From contig PBOB01000041.1 of NCBI GenBank assembly GCA_002724185.1, positions 1 to 41,388 of the forward strand: 41,388 nt of DNA, read 5' to 3'. The stretch's first letter is position 1; each line of letters opens with the position of its first letter. The notes under the pieces were generated by a model. The model did not search any database and was not told the origin of the DNA. It saw only the letters and a program-made list of their open reading frames with translations. This document shows, piece by piece, positions 17,871-26,245 of this stretch. Both the position numbers and the translations under genes were made by a program. The DNA comes from Acidiferrobacteraceae bacterium (GTDB lineage: Bacteria; Pseudomonadota; Gammaproteobacteria; Arenicellales; UBA868).

Positions 17871-19913
17871 ATGGCCGAGTATACAACTTCGGATATTCGC
17901 AACGTGGCCTTTGTTGGCCATGCAGGGTCTGGGAAGACCTTGCTCACTGAAGCTCTAGCATCTATGGCGGGCGCTATCCCTAGTATGGGGAGCATAGAAA
18001 AGGGCACAACACTGATGGACTTCGATGATCTGGAGAAAAAGCACCAGCACTCATTATCATCATCATTAGCCGGATTTTCTCATAATGGATGCCAGGTGAA
18101 TCTTGTCGATACTCCGGGTGCGCCCGATTTTATTGGATCAGCGTTTAGTGTATTGCCTGCGGTGGAGACTGTTGCGATTGTTATCAACGCACAACGTGGT
18201 ATAGAAAGTACTGCGAGACGAATGCTTGAATGGGTTCGTGATCAGAACCAGTGCTGTATGATTGTAATCAATAGAATCGATGCTGAAGATGTCGATCTTG
18301 AGTCCGTCTATGAGCAAGTCCGGGAGGTTGCTGGACGCGAATGCCTTGCAATTAATCTTCCTGCAAACGGTGGTACGGCTGTGGTCGATTGTTTTTTTAA
18401 TCCAACGGGAGAATCTGATTTTTCGTCTGTAGCAGAGGCTCATACGGCGATAGTAGATCAAACAGTGGAAGTGGACGAAGAGTTAATGGCTACATATCTT
18501 GAAGGTGGTGAGATATCACCCGAGCAGCTCCATGATCCATTTGAGACAGCGTTACGCGAGGGCCATCTAATTCCAGTTTGTTTCACCTCCGCGAGTAGTG
18601 ATATAGGCATTAATGAGCTGCTAGATATCATAAGTAAGCTCCTGCCAAATCCATCAGAGGGCAATCCACCTCGCTTCATTAATGGCTATGGAGAGGCTGG
18701 TCAGTCCATTCAAGTGTCAGCAAATGCAGATGACCATGTGTTAGCGCATGTTTTTGATGTTGATTTCGATCCTTTTGTCGGGCGGCAGGCGATGATTCGT
18801 GTTCATCAGGGCACTATTAAGAAAGATGCACAGCTATTTGTAGGTGATGCACGTAAACCAATCAAGGTAAATAATCTAGCAAGCCCTTTAGGCAAAGACA
18901 TGAATGAACGAGCAAGAGCGGTACCTGGCGACATAATAGTACTTTCTAAAATAGACGGAGTGTATTATGACTCTGTATTGCACGATTCTCATGATGAGGA
19001 TCAAATACATCTGCAAGCATTGCCTCTCCCTATGCCTATGGTCGGCATTTCAGTGGCGCCAAAAACACGTGGCGATGAACAGAAGGTCGCCGAAGTATTG
19101 AATAGGTTAACTGAGTCTGATCCGTGTTTGCGTCTGGAGAGAAATCCTAGTGCGAACGAGACAATTTTGCGTGGGATGGGTGATTTGCATTTAAGAATTG
19201 CTATCGAGCGAATGAAGGAAAAATACAAGCTTGATGTTGAAACTGGAAAACCAACGATACCATATCGTGAAACGGTAACAAGTAAATCAGAGGGTCATTG
19301 CAAGCACAAGAAACAAACTGGTGGTGCTGGGCAATTTGGTGAGGTTTATCTTCGCGTAGAACCCCTAGCAAGAGGTGCCGGTTTTGAGTTTTCTGATGAA
19401 GTGGTTGGTGGGGTCATACCCTCTCAGTTTATCCCTGCGGTTGAGAAGGGTGTGCGTCAATTACTTGATGGAGGCGCATTCGCAGGATTTCCTATGCAGG
19501 ATCTTCGTGTAGTTGTATACGATGGAAAGCATCATGCAGTTGACTCCAAGGAAATTGCGTTTGTAACTGCTGGACGTAAGGCTTTTATTGAAGCTGTAGG
19601 AAAGGCAAAGCCTGTCGTTTTAGAGCCTATTGTAGATATTGAAATAACCGCTCCAAGTAGCAGTATGGGCGATATTGCTGGCGATTTGTCCTCGAGACGT
19701 GGTCGCGTTGGTAACACTGACGCATTGCCAGGTTCTATGATTTCTATAACTGGCCAGGTACCGTTGGCAGAGATTGATGATTATCAATCACGACTGAAAT
19801 CAATGACTGGAGGTGAAGGTGCGTATAACGTTGAATTTCGATCCTATGAGCCAGCACCGAGTGATGTGCAGAAGCGATTAGTTGATGCATTTCAGCGGCC
19901 AGACGAGGATTAA
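17871..19913 (+). CDS. EF-G-like translation factor GTPase (second EF-G type)
   Basis: Five-domain GTPase of 680 residues related to elongation factor G, of the EF-G-like group usually found beside the main fusA. The P-loop is GHAGSGKT (16-23), the G3 motif DTPG is at 80-83, and the G4 motif reads NRID (134-137) instead of the canonical NKxD. The switch I area (KGTTLMDFDDLEKKHQHS) lacks the RGITI seen in true EF-G. Domain IV starts around residue 470 with PYRETVTSK and GGAGQFGEV, and the C-terminal domain V ends near 665. No rpsL, rpsG or tuf flanks it, which argues against it being the housekeeping EF-G. Its exact role is not known; such paralogues may act in recycling or under stress. Confidence 0.88.
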   Translation: MAEYTTSDIRNVAFVGHAGSGKTLLTEALASMAGAIPSMGSIEKGTTLMDFDDLEKKHQHSLSSSLAGFSHNGCQVNLVDTPGAPDFIGSAFSVLPAVETVAIVINAQRGIESTARRMLEWVRDQNQCCMIVINRIDAEDVDLESVYEQVREVAGRECLAINLPANGGTAVVDCFFNPTGESDFSSVAEAHTAIVDQTVEVDEELMATYLEGGEISPEQLHDPFETALREGHLIPVCFTSASSDIGINELLDIISKLLPNPSEGNPPRFINGYGEAGQSIQVSANADDHVLAHVFDVDFDPFVGRQAMIRVHQGTIKKDAQLFVGDARKPIKVNNLASPLGKDMNERARAVPGDIIVLSKIDGVYYDSVLHDSHDEDQIHLQALPLPMPMVGISVAPKTRGDEQKVAEVLNRLTESDPCLRLERNPSANETILRGMGDLHLRIAIERMKEKYKLDVETGKPTIPYRETVTSKSEGHCKHKKQTGGAGQFGEVYLRVEPLARGAGFEFSDEVVGGVIPSQFIPAVEKGVRQLLDGGAFAGFPMQDLRVVVYDGKHHAVDSKEIAFVTAGRKAFIEAVGKAKPVVLEPIVDIEITAPSSSMGDIAGDLSSRRGRVGNTDALPGSMISITGQVPLAEIDDYQSRLKSMTGGEGAYNVEFRSYEPAPSDVQKRLVDAFQRPDED

Positions 19914-20117
19914 CTGGCAAATTTATTGTTAGCGAAAGGTCGCGGACTTTTGTGGGGACCGCAGTTGGTCTAGTTTATCTAATTGTGAGCGATTATTCGG
20001 CCCCATAATTCGGTCTGATTATTTAGCCCTTATTATTTGCCTGTATAAAAACGTTGGGTGTATGTTCTCGGTTATACTTCGCGCCCGTTTGGTTTACATC
20101 ACGTTAGATGGACGATT

Positions 20118-21209
20118 ATGGTTATTAGTGGGGATAACTTAGTGAATGACGATAGAATAGACGACCTTAGGATCACACAGATTCGAGAAGTGCCCAATCC
20201 CAATACAGTTTTTGAGGAATATCCTGCAACAACTCGGGCTGCTGAGATTACTGTGCAGACTAGAAATGATATTCACAAGATTTTGCATGGAATTGATGAT
20301 CGTTTGTTAGTTGTAATTGGTCCGTGTTCAATACACGACCAGGAAGCAGCAATAGATTATGGCCATCGTTTGTTGGAGCTACGCAATTTATATTCTAGGG
20401 AGCTCCTTGTTGTAATGCGTGTCTATTTTGAGAAACCTCGTACTACTGTAGGTTGGAAAGGCTTAATTAACGATCCTAGGCTAGATGAGTCATATGACAT
20501 AGGGAATGGACTGAGAATTGCTCGGAAACTACTTTTGGATCTCAATGAACTTGGCGTGCCTGCTGGAACTGAGTACTTAGATCTGATGACACCTCAATAT
20601 ATTGCGGACCTTATTAGTTGGGGTGCAATTAGCGCCCGAACTACCGAGAGCCAGTTGCATCGAGAAATGGCATCAGGGTTGTCTTGCCCAGTTGGTTTTA
20701 AGAATGGAACTGATGGCAACTTACGTATAGTGGTTGATGCAATTGCTGCTGCTAATCATCCACATCATTTTCTTACACTTACAAAGAATGGGCATTCAGC
20801 AATTTTTTCAACAAGTGGGAATACTGATTGCCACATGATACTTAGGGGTGGTGTTGTTACAAACTACGACAAAGACAGCGTTCGGGAGGCCGCTAATGTC
20901 CTTGACAAAGCCGGAGTACTTCCAGCGATAATGATTGACTTTAGCCATGCAAATAGCCAAAAGATCCATGAGAAACAGATTACGGTTTGCACAGATGTAT
21001 GCCGACAAATTGCTGGTGGTAATCGACAAATAGTTGGTGCAATGGTTGAGAGTAACCTTATATCAGGGCGTCAGGAATTTAAGGTAGGTCAAGCTCTTAA
21101 GTATGGGCAAAGCATAACCGATGGTTGTATTGGATGGGATGATAGTGCTGATGTGCTTGAGAGTCTTGCCGAATCTGTATCATCCCGGCGTAATGCATCG
21201 TCCCTGTGA
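20118..21209 (+). CDS. aroG: 3-deoxy-7-phosphoheptulonate synthase, class I (AroG/F/H type)
   Basis: First step of the shikimate pathway: condenses phosphoenolpyruvate and erythrose 4-phosphate to DAHP. From the ATG at 20118 it is 363 residues (E. coli AroG 350). Family blocks are clear: DDRLLVVIGPCSIHD, RVYFEKPRTTVGWKGLINDP, GARTTES (here SARTTES), CPVGFKNGTDG and MIDFSHANS. The frame is open upstream to a GTG at 20058, but that adds 20 residues with no family match. Which aromatic amino acid, if any, inhibits it cannot be told by eye. I found no leader peptide or TyrR box in the 200-bp upstream gap. The symbol is for the family and not a claim of Phe sensitivity. Confidence 0.93.
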   Translation: MVISGDNLVNDDRIDDLRITQIREVPNPNTVFEEYPATTRAAEITVQTRNDIHKILHGIDDRLLVVIGPCSIHDQEAAIDYGHRLLELRNLYSRELLVVMRVYFEKPRTTVGWKGLINDPRLDESYDIGNGLRIARKLLLDLNELGVPAGTEYLDLMTPQYIADLISWGAISARTTESQLHREMASGLSCPVGFKNGTDGNLRIVVDAIAAANHPHHFLTLTKNGHSAIFSTSGNTDCHMILRGGVVTNYDKDSVREAANVLDKAGVLPAIMIDFSHANSQKIHEKQITVCTDVCRQIAGGNRQIVGAMVESNLISGRQEFKVGQALKYGQSITDGCIGWDDSADVLESLAESVSSRRNASSL

Positions 21210-21310
21210 ATAATACAAGCTGCTAATGCGTATCGATAACATATGCCCAATATTTGTGTTAGTTAGTCAGTCGAACTGAGTATCGATTTAGACGCTAAGG
21301 TATTAGGTAG

Positions 21311-22495
21311 ATGATTCGACCACACGGTACTATTTTGATCGATTCGTTGTACGTTGAAGATAGTCGAGTCCGGGCCGATCGTCTAGAAGAAGCTAAGACA
21401 TTGCCCAAATTATTGATCAACTCATCAGCTGCTGCAAATCTTGTTATGTTGGGAGCCGGTTATTTTAGTCCACTCAAAGGATTTATGGATAAAGCAGACG
21501 CTATCTCTGTTGCAAAAGAACTACATACAAGGCAAGGACTATTTTGGCCTATACCAATCTTGAACTTAGTTCAGGATGCAACCGATTTGCAACATGGAGA
21601 TCGAATTGCGTTATGCGATCCAAATATCAAACACAATCCTGTTATTGCTATACAAGATATAACCACTGTTGAAACTCTGACAGAAGATGAGCTCAGCGAA
21701 ATAGTCCAGAATATCTATAGGACCTCTGATTCAGATCATCCAGGAGTAGAAACGTTGCTGTCTTTAGGGCGAATGATTGTTGCAGGACCAGTCGAAGTAC
21801 TGAGTTATAGTTATTTTGAGACTGATTTTCCAGATACGTTTCGCACGGCTAGGCAGATTCGCGAACAAATTGAGGCTAATGACTGGAGTAAAGTAGTTGC
21901 ATTTCAAACGCGCAATCCAATGCATCGCGCTCATGAAGAATTATGCAAGATGGCTTTAGATTCTTTGTCAGCTGATGGACTGCTCATTCATATGCTTTTG
22001 GGTAAATTAAAACCAGGAGATATTCCCGCCGATGTGCGCGATGCAGCAATTAGAAAAATGGTGGCTGATTATTTTCCTAATGACACGGTAATGGTCGCGG
22101 GTTATGGCTTTGATATGCTTTATGCAGGACCGCGAGAAGCTATTTTACATGCTATTTTTCGCCAGAACGCGGGTTGTACCCATTTGATTGTAGGTCGCGA
22201 CCACGCTGGCGTTGGTGGCTACTATGGCCCATTCGATGCACAGACAATCTTTGACGATGAAGTACCATCTGGCGCACTGAACATAGAGATTTTTCGCGCC
22301 GACCACACGGCCTACTCAAAAAAGTTGCAGAAGGTTGTAATGATGAGGGATGCTCCCGATCATAACATAGATGATTTTGTTATTCTTTCCGGTACCCGTG
22401 TACGGGAAATGTTGTCAAGTGGTAAACCGCTACCCCCAGAGTTTGCTCGACCTGAAGTGGCAGAGATACTCATGCGTTACTATAAGGGGGTATGA
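21311..22495 (+). CDS. sat: Sulfate adenylyltransferase (ATP sulfurylase, single-chain type)
   Basis: Interconverts sulfate plus ATP with adenosine 5'-phosphosulfate plus pyrophosphate. The protein is 394 residues, like the homo-oligomeric Sat of sulfur oxidisers and sulfate reducers and unlike the CysDN pair used by many Gammaproteobacteria for assimilation. The nucleotide site QTRNPMHRAH is at 199-208 and GRDHAGVG at 295-302, both complete. No kinase or APS-reductase domain is fused. No cysC, cysH or aprAB gene is adjacent, so assimilation and sulfite oxidation remain open. The latter would let the cell make ATP from sulfite released by Xsc. The ATG at 21311 follows a weak AGGTAG. Confidence 0.95.
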   Translation: MIRPHGTILIDSLYVEDSRVRADRLEEAKTLPKLLINSSAAANLVMLGAGYFSPLKGFMDKADAISVAKELHTRQGLFWPIPILNLVQDATDLQHGDRIALCDPNIKHNPVIAIQDITTVETLTEDELSEIVQNIYRTSDSDHPGVETLLSLGRMIVAGPVEVLSYSYFETDFPDTFRTARQIREQIEANDWSKVVAFQTRNPMHRAHEELCKMALDSLSADGLLIHMLLGKLKPGDIPADVRDAAIRKMVADYFPNDTVMVAGYGFDMLYAGPREAILHAIFRQNAGCTHLIVGRDHAGVGGYYGPFDAQTIFDDEVPSGALNIEIFRADHTAYSKKLQKVVMMRDAPDHNIDDFVILSGTRVREMLSSGKPLPPEFARPEVAEILMRYYKGV

Positions 22496-22561
22496 GATAA
22501 ATTTTGATGGACGCCCCTTAACCAGTATCATGAATTCACAGTATTGTTAGGGACGGTGAAT

Positions 22562-22831
22562 TTAGTAGAAGTTGTCGATTTGTTCGGTAGCTATACTCTC
22601 GTCTTCTAGCATGACTGGGATGCCAGTCTCAACGCGATATACTCTTTTTCGGTTTTCAGTGATGAGCGCTTCTTCGAGTGGTTCGTTTACTTTGCTACCA
22701 TCTGCGTAGATTAAACGGTCATTAGCTATAGCATCATTGATTAAGCATAATTGCTGCTCACTTAGTATGAACATTTGTTGTTTAGTAACCGGGCAGCGCA
22801 GAATATCAAGAAGCTTTTTGTCAATGGCCAT
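22562..22831 (-). CDS. Trm112-like protein, UPF0434/YcaR family (long form)
   Basis: Small protein of 89 residues of the Trm112/YcaR family, whose eukaryotic member activates methyltransferases; the bacterial role is not settled. It starts KLLDILRCPVTKQQ and ends with the family block VETGIPVMLEDE. It has a single cysteine where the short E. coli form has CPVC. It also carries a roughly 25-residue insert, as in the longer form that I recall from Xanthomonas and Betaproteobacteria. Zinc binding is therefore unlikely. It is convergent with sat across 66 bp. Confidence 0.85.
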   Translation of the reverse strand: MAIDKKLLDILRCPVTKQQMFILSEQQLCLINDAIANDRLIYADGSKVNEPLEEALITENRKRVYRVETGIPVMLEDESIATEQIDNFY

Positions 22832-23161
22832 AGGTGAGTGCTTACTATCTAATTTGTCTTATATACGATCAGTATACTTGTCTATCCCGAAATATGCATC
22901 ACAGGAAAATCGAAAATGATAATGGACTAATAAGATACTTCACGATCTTTGACGAGATAGCTGAAATAAGTGAGGTTGGGGGGGGATAGACCGAGAATAA
23001 AACAATTATAGACGGATATTTGCTAGGTAAATGGGTGATTAATTTTGAATATTGTTGTTATGAGGTATAGCATGAGGGAGGGAAAGTATTACAATGTTGC
23101 CTTGGGGGTGGCATTGTTGGTCATCATCTTTTGATGCAACTAGGAACTTAAGGGAAATTAT
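22832..23161. other. 330-bp intergenic region with a G9 tract and a possible 20-codon ORF
   Basis: Lies between the divergent Trm112-like gene and the FKBP gene. It contains a run of nine G at 22978-22986. A 35-codon frame (22894-23001) crosses this run and has no supporting ribosome site. A 20-codon frame at 23072-23134 encodes a short peptide with a charged start and hydrophobic end, preceded by TGAGGT. Neither can be called a gene from sequence alone. Promoters for both flanking genes should be here, but I see no strong boxes. Confidence 0.4.
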
Positions 23162-23866
23162 ATGGTTCGTTTCATAAACATTATTCTTTGCTTTGCGGTG
23201 CTCATGATTTCACCATTGCTAGCTGTGAGTGACGAGAATTTGCCTCTCCATACAGATCAACAGAAGCTCAGCTATACACTGGGCTATCAGATTGGTGGGC
23301 AACTAGCAAATCAGATTGGCCAAAGTGGCTTAAACCTTGATCCGGGAGTTTTTGCTCAGGCTATTGCCGATGTACTGTCGTCCCGACCCCCGATTCTTAC
23401 TGCTTCAGAAATGGAGGCGGTGCTTCAAGCTTACCAGAATCGCGAGCAGGAAAAGCAGAATGAAGCTGCAGAGGTCGCGAGAATCCGGGGTGAGGTTTTC
23501 CAGACTGAATACGGAAGGCGAGAAGGTGTGTTAGCAACCAAAAGCGGTCTACAGTATAGGGTAATTGAGACTGGTGACGGACGATCACCTGGCCCATCTG
23601 ATACAGTTGTTGTCCATTATGTAGGACGATTGATTGATGAAACCGTATTTGATAGCTCTAGGCAGCGCAATACACCAGCAACATTTAGTCTCGGCAGTAT
23701 TATTCTTGGCTGGCAGGAAATATTGCAGCTTATGCGTGAAGGCGATCTTTGGGAAGTCGTTATTCCTTCCGAACTAGCTTACGGGACGCAAGGTGCTGGG
23801 CCTAGTAGCAAAATAGGTCCAAACGAGACGCTCGTCTTTGAGATTGAGTTAATTAGTATAAAGTAA
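23162..23866 (+). CDS. FKBP-type peptidyl-prolyl cis-trans isomerase, exported (FkpA/Mip type)
   Basis: Periplasmic or outer-membrane-associated proline isomerase and chaperone of 234 residues. Residues 1-22 are a Sec signal peptide (core IILCFAVLMISPLLA). Residues 30-125 form the N-terminal helical dimerisation domain, opening QQKLSYTLGYQIGGQLA as in Mip/FkpA. The FKBP fold covers about 126-234, with VVVHYVGRLIDETVFDSS, the GWQEILQLMREGDLWEVVIPSELAYG core and a final ETLVFEIELISI strand. In most FKBPs the core reads GW.EAL..M..G. The start at 23162 follows AAGGG. It stands alone, followed by a hairpin. Confidence 0.93.
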   Translation: MVRFINIILCFAVLMISPLLAVSDENLPLHTDQQKLSYTLGYQIGGQLANQIGQSGLNLDPGVFAQAIADVLSSRPPILTASEMEAVLQAYQNREQEKQNEAAEVARIRGEVFQTEYGRREGVLATKSGLQYRVIETGDGRSPGPSDTVVVHYVGRLIDETVFDSSRQRNTPATFSLGSIILGWQEILQLMREGDLWEVVIPSELAYGTQGAGPSSKIGPNETLVFEIELISIK

Positions 23867-23868
23867 TG

Positions 23869-23909
23869 CGATTGTGGCTGGTACGCAAAGAGCGTACTAA
23901 TTGCAATCG
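23869..23909 (+). other. Two-tier hairpin after the FKBP gene
   Basis: CGATTG (23869-23874) pairs with CAATCG (23904-23909), and inside it GTACGC (23881-23886) pairs with GCGTAC (23892-23897) around a 5-base loop. It begins just after the FKBP stop. It is followed by AGAAAAAAG, not a T-run, so it is not a standard rho-independent terminator. It may protect the 3' end of the message. Confidence 0.4.
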
Positions 23910-24040
23910 AGAAAAAAGTAGAACAGACTAGAGGTATAAAGCGTCTATTATGGATCGTTTAATGTATTCTACAATTAAAACTTGATCATATTTGCGCTTA
24001 TATAGGCCTGTTGTAACTGTAATTCTACTGGAGATATTGC

Positions 24041-25009
24041 GTGAAAATATTGCTGGCTGATAAATTTCCATCATTCGGTGTTGATTTATTGAAGGCATCG
24101 GGCCATGTTTGCGTCTCAAAACCGGACCTTTCAGACAGCGATTTGCCAGCTGAAGTGGCAGATACAGAGATATTAGTTGTTCGGAGCACGAAGGTAACCC
24201 AAAAGACCATAGAGTCAGCCCCGAAATTGCAAATGATCATACGAGCCGGAGCTGGAACCAATACGATTGATAAGTCTGAAGCTAATCTAAGGAAGATACC
24301 AGTATGTAACGTTCCAGGTCGGAACGCAGTTGCTGTGGCAGAGCTTGTGATGGGCCTTATCATTTCTATTGATAGAAGGATTCCAGACAATGTTGTAGAG
24401 CTAAGGGAAGGTCGATGGAATAAAAAACGCTTTAGTGCGTCCCAAGGAATTTATGGAAAGAGTCTGGGTGTTATTGGGGTTGGCGCTATCGGATTAGCTG
24501 TTCTTGAGAGGGCACGGGGATTTGGTTTGCGCATGCTCGTCATTGAAAAGTCTAGCAGGCCAGATAATATTCAAAAGAGGCTGTCCGAGATCGGTGTTGA
24601 GGCTGTGAGCGATATTGAATCTCTGATAAATGAATCACATATTTTGACTTTTCATTTGCCGGCTAATTCGAGCACCAAGAGGATGATTGACGGAAGTTTT
24701 CTAGAGAAAGTCAAACACGACACCGTAATTATTAATACATCTCGTGGCGATCTAATTGATGAGCAAGCATTAATAAGAGCATTGAATGAAAAGAATTTAA
24801 AAGTTGGTTTAGATGTCTATGACAATGAACCGTCGACTAGTGTAGGTGAATTTAATTCAGAGTTAGCTAAACATCCAAATGTTTATGGCACGCACCACAT
24901 TGGCGCCTCAACAGCACAAGCTCAGAGAGCTGTTGCAGAGGGTGTAATTGAGATTGTCGAGGAATTTACAAATGGGCAGTTACTTAATTGTGTCAATATG
25001 CCTTCATAG
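24041..25009 (+). CDS. serA: D-3-phosphoglycerate dehydrogenase (short form without ACT domain)
   Basis: NAD-dependent oxidation of 3-phosphoglycerate to phosphohydroxypyruvate, the first step of serine synthesis. The protein is 322 residues, with the D-2-hydroxyacid dehydrogenase layout. The substrate half includes IRAGAGTNTID (67-77). The NAD domain has GVIGVGAIG near residue 146. The catalytic Arg is in NTSRGDLID, the Glu in YDNEPS and the His in THHIGAST. The ACT regulatory domain of E. coli SerA is absent, so serine feedback through ACT is not expected. The start is a GTG at 24041 with GGAG about 7 bases upstream. The serC neighbour makes this assignment much safer than the fold alone. 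Confidence 0.92.
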   Translation: MKILLADKFPSFGVDLLKASGHVCVSKPDLSDSDLPAEVADTEILVVRSTKVTQKTIESAPKLQMIIRAGAGTNTIDKSEANLRKIPVCNVPGRNAVAVAELVMGLIISIDRRIPDNVVELREGRWNKKRFSASQGIYGKSLGVIGVGAIGLAVLERARGFGLRMLVIEKSSRPDNIQKRLSEIGVEAVSDIESLINESHILTFHLPANSSTKRMIDGSFLEKVKHDTVIINTSRGDLIDEQALIRALNEKNLKVGLDVYDNEPSTSVGEFNSELAKHPNVYGTHHIGASTAQAQRAVAEGVIEIVEEFTNGQLLNCVNMPS

Positions 25010-25046
25010 CTCTGGTTATTGCTAGTTGCCCAGTGAGGAATTTTTT

Positions 25047-26135
25047 ATGATTAATCGTGTTCACAACTTTAGTGCAGGTCCATGCACCTTGCCATTAGAG
25101 GTATTGGAGGAAGCAAGAGAAGAATTTGTGAACTATCAAGAATCCGGAATGTCTCTAATTGAGATGAGCCATCGAGGAAAGCATTTTGATGCTGTACATA
25201 ACGAAGCTATCCAGTTAGCACGAGAGGTGTTTGAAGTGCCCGAAGATTTCTGCATTCTTTTCCTGCAAGGGGGTGCTACTCTTCAGTTTTCAATGGTCCC
25301 AATGAATCTATTAGGGGATAAATGTAAAGCGGCTTATATTGACTCCGGTTCTTGGGGAAGTGCAGCAATAGCTGATGCGAGAATTTACGGTAGCGTTTAC
25401 ACGGCTTGGGATGGTAATGAATACAATTATTCACGCATGCCAAGTCTAGACGAAATTCATATCAAGACAAATACGAGATATCTACATATAACGTCAAATG
25501 AAACTATAGGTGGAATACGGTTTGTGGAGTGGCCAGATGTTAACGTGCCAGTAGTGGCAGATATGTCATCAGACTATATGTCCAGGAGAATCCCATGGCA
25601 GCTGTTCGATGTTGTATACGGCGGTGTTCAAAAAAATCTTGGCCCAGCGGGTATGGCTGTTGTTTTTGTCAGGCAATCAATTTTGAGTGCGTGCAATAAG
25701 AATTTAGGTCGTTACCTTCGCTATGACTTGCAGTTAGACAGCAATTCTATGCTCAACACACCACCGGTGTTTCCGATATATCTATTAGGAAAAGTCTTGC
25801 GATGGATGAGATTAGGAGGAGGCATTGAAGCTATGGAGCGAGCAGCTGAAGAGAAGGCAGCGCTTTTGTATTCTGCCATAGATAATAGCTCTGGCTATTT
25901 TAGTTCGCCCGTTGATGAGCATGACCGTTCAGTTATGAACGTCGTTTTTCGATTACCTACCCCAGATTTGGAGAATTTGTTCTTGGGAGAGGCTAATGGT
26001 GCGGGATTTGTCAATCTTAAAGGACATCGTAGTGTGGGAGGTTGCCGAGCTAGTATTTATAATGCAATGCCCAGATCTAGTGTCGAACTACTTGTAGACT
26101 TTATGAAATCTTTTCAGCTAAGCAATCCAGCATGA
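25047..26135 (+). CDS. serC: Phosphoserine aminotransferase
   Basis: PLP enzyme that converts phosphohydroxypyruvate and glutamate to phosphoserine; it may also serve pyridoxal phosphate synthesis. From the ATG at 25047 it is 362 residues, the same as E. coli SerC. It opens with VHNFSAGPCTLP. The segments LFLQGGATLQFSMVPMN and SNETIGGIRF are typical, and the PLP lysine lies in GGVQKNLGPAG. The C-terminus VGGCRASIYNAMP binds the phosphate. A TTG at 25026 would extend the frame by 7 residues, but the family N-terminus and a GAGG at 25035-25038 favour the ATG. It follows serA by 37 bp. Confidence 0.96.
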   Translation: MINRVHNFSAGPCTLPLEVLEEAREEFVNYQESGMSLIEMSHRGKHFDAVHNEAIQLAREVFEVPEDFCILFLQGGATLQFSMVPMNLLGDKCKAAYIDSGSWGSAAIADARIYGSVYTAWDGNEYNYSRMPSLDEIHIKTNTRYLHITSNETIGGIRFVEWPDVNVPVVADMSSDYMSRRIPWQLFDVVYGGVQKNLGPAGMAVVFVRQSILSACNKNLGRYLRYDLQLDSNSMLNTPPVFPIYLLGKVLRWMRLGGGIEAMERAAEEKAALLYSAIDNSSGYFSSPVDEHDRSVMNVVFRLPTPDLENLFLGEANGAGFVNLKGHRSVGGCRASIYNAMPRSSVELLVDFMKSFQLSNPA

Positions 26136-26245
26136 TAATACGCATGCTAAACAACAAACTTGTTACTGAACGGGTTAATTATGTTGCTAAGTACCTACTT
26201 TAATCACATGATATCACTTCTACATCTCGTCACCGTTGCGTTAGT

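Noticed and set aside
17716-17958. 80-codon frame upstream of and overlapping the EF-G-like gene
   Set aside because: It runs out of frame into the GTPase domain and lacks a ribosome site. The AAGGAGG at 17860 serves the EF-G-like start instead.
22562-22831. Loss of the second cysteine in the Trm112-like protein as a novelty
   Set aside because: The CPVTKQ form with a longer middle is, as I recall, a known variant of the family, so it is not a degraded gene.
22978-22986. G9 tract (and G8 tract at 38331-38338) as phase-variation switches
   Set aside because: Both lie in intergenic DNA, the first within 180 bp of the FKBP start but not between clear promoter boxes. No gene is seen to be switched.
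26129-26148. Small hairpin AGCATG/CATGCT at the end of serC
   Set aside because: The stem is only six base pairs, overlaps the stop codon and has no T-run, so a terminator is not supported.
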